Shown: one piece after another, positions 63,113-64,000 of the stretch | Layout of the letters: the number at the start of each line of letters is the position of its first letter | Numbering within the stretch: position 1 is the first letter of the stretch | Assembly (NCBI GenBank): GCA_017798145.1 | Contig: CP059069.1 | Coordinates: forward strand, 1,845,226-1,909,225 | Direction: 5' to 3' | Source: Akkermansiaceae bacterium | GTDB taxonomy: Bacteria > Verrucomicrobiota > Verrucomicrobiia > Verrucomicrobiales > Akkermansiaceae | DNA: 64,000 nucleotides | Made by a program: the position numbers and the translations under genes | The notes under the pieces: model-generated | The model's input: the letters and a program-made list of their open reading frames with translations, nothing else | Database searches by the model: none | Told to the model about the DNA's origin: nothing

Positions 63113-64000
63113 ATGATGAAGACAATCCACATCGCGGCAAGCATCGCGGCAAGCATCGCTGCGGCCGCCGGCATCGGCATTTGTGAAACACGGGCCGCTG
63201 AGAAACGCCAACCCAACGTGATCCTGATCATGACCGACGACCAGGGCTACGGCGAGATCTCCGCCCACGGCAACCCGGTTCTCAAAACCCCGAACCTCGA
63301 CACCCTCCACGGCGAGAGCGTGCGACTGACGGATTTCCACGTCGATCCCACCTGCTCGCCGACTCGCGCCGCCCTCATGACGGGGCGCTACTCCACCCGC
63401 ACCGGCGTATGGCACACGATTAACGGACGCTCCATGCTGCGCCCCGACGAGCTGACCCTCGCGGAACTTTTCAGGGCGAACGGCTACGACACCGCCATGA
63501 TCGGCAAGTGGCACATGGGCGACAATTTCCCCTGCCGCCCCCAGGATCAGGGCTTCGCCCACACGGTCTGGCACCTCGGCGGCGGCATCGGCAACGGCCC
63601 CGACTTCTGGGGCAACGACTACTACGACGACACCTATCTTGTGAACGGGAAACGCGAGAAGTTCGAGGGCTACTGCACCGATGTCTGGTTCCGCGAGGCC
63701 GCGAGCTACGTGGAACGCAACAAGGACAAGCCCTTCTTCCTCTACCTCGCCCCGAACGCACCGCACGGCCCCTACTTCGTCCCGGACAGATACTCCGCCC
63801 CGTACATCGCCGCCGGACTGCCGGAGACCATGGCGAAATTCTACGGCATGATCGCGAACATCGATGAGAACATGGGCAGCTTCCGCGCCCACCTCGCCAA
63901 GCTCGGCCTCGCCGAGAACACCCTGCTCATCTTCATGACCGACAACGGCACCACCGCCGGCTGGATCGACCAGGGCGCGGGCTACGAATATTTCAACGCC
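63113..64000 (+). CDS. Secreted sulfatase, 3' end outside window
   Basis: 296 codons to the window edge, in frame with no stop. The leader is extended by a repeated 12-base unit (ATCGCGGCAAGC twice, then ATCGCTGCGGCC). The sulfatase signature is CSPTRAALMTG (CxPxR) and the metal site begins MTDDQGYGE, followed by IGKWHMGD and FMTDNGTTAG. ATG 63113 is followed at once by ATG 63116; either may be used. Likely the same substrate class as its divergent neighbour. Confidence 0.9.
   Translation, partial: MMKTIHIAASIAASIAAAAGIGICETRAAEKRQPNVILIMTDDQGYGEISAHGNPVLKTPNLDTLHGESVRLTDFHVDPTCSPTRAALMTGRYSTRTGVWHTINGRSMLRPDELTLAELFRANGYDTAMIGKWHMGDNFPCRPQDQGFAHTVWHLGGGIGNGPDFWGNDYYDDTYLVNGKREKFEGYCTDVWFREAASYVERNKDKPFFLYLAPNAPHGPYFVPDRYSAPYIAAGLPETMAKFYGMIANIDENMGSFRAHLAKLGLAENTLLIFMTDNGTTAGWIDQGAGYEYFNA

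Noticed and set aside
1-64000. CRISPR array, rRNA genes, intact insertion sequence
   Set aside because: No regularly spaced direct repeats, no rRNA-like sequence and no transposase were seen on either strand.

Overview
The window looks like chromosomal DNA from a high-GC Gram-negative member of the PVC group, most likely Verrucomicrobiota. This is inferred from gene content: secreted sulfatases, a short SHD1-like domain, an FG-GAP/ASPIC (CRTAC1-type) protein, a secreted protein ending in a domain that closes with FWRIKE, and RG-rich tails on ribosomal proteins. No 16S rRNA is present to confirm it.

Layout. 1-10000: a cut-off P1B-4 metal ATPase, a TetR regulator, a cation/proton antiporter, an MBL-fold hydrolase, pyrF, a DoxX/MauE-like membrane protein opposite a secreted thioredoxin-like protein, and lepA. 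10000-12700: a secreted protein gene frameshifted at a C7 tract, a pseudopilin-like protein and map. 11854-28323: a long minus-strand ribosomal block that reads rpsL-rpsG-fusA-rpsJ-rplC-rplD-rplW-rplB-rpsS-[coiled-coil gene]-rplV-rpsC-rplP-rpmC-rpsQ-rplN-rplX-rplE-rpsH-rplF-rplR-rpsE-rplO-secY-adk-map. It lacks tuf, rpsN and rpmD at their usual places and carries a foreign secreted coiled-coil gene between rpsS and rplV.

29550-34760 is a lower-GC accessory island. It has two adjacent genes with PD-(D/E)XK-like motifs, a DUF4238 gene, and a compact methyltransferase/endonuclease pair. That pair sits between the two ends of a wrecked MmeI-like restriction-modification gene, so one R-M system appears to have replaced the middle of another. 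34845-42035 returns to housekeeping: tex, a TIM-barrel isomerase, rnc, tRNA-His, a TPR protein and a PpiD-like protein.

42113-52772 is the most unusual part. It is a tightly coupled, two-directional gene set encoding a membrane transporter fused to a hotdog thioesterase, GNAT-like proteins, a GH3-type acyl-adenylating enzyme, a Rieske oxygenase, a small membrane protein, a fatty-acid desaturase, an AurF-like diiron oxygenase fused to a second desaturase, a hexapeptide-repeat acyltransferase-like protein and an NTF2-like protein. Together these read as an uncharacterised biosynthetic locus for an oxidised, desaturated acyl (perhaps acyl-amine) product. REPIN-like inverted repeats lie inside the fusion linker and at the end of the locus.

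52867-64000 holds an RnfD-like/FG-GAP/ASPIC fusion, a NupC-type nucleoside transporter, a purple-acid-phosphatase-like enzyme, a large unknown secreted protein and two divergent sulfatases, the second cut by the window end.
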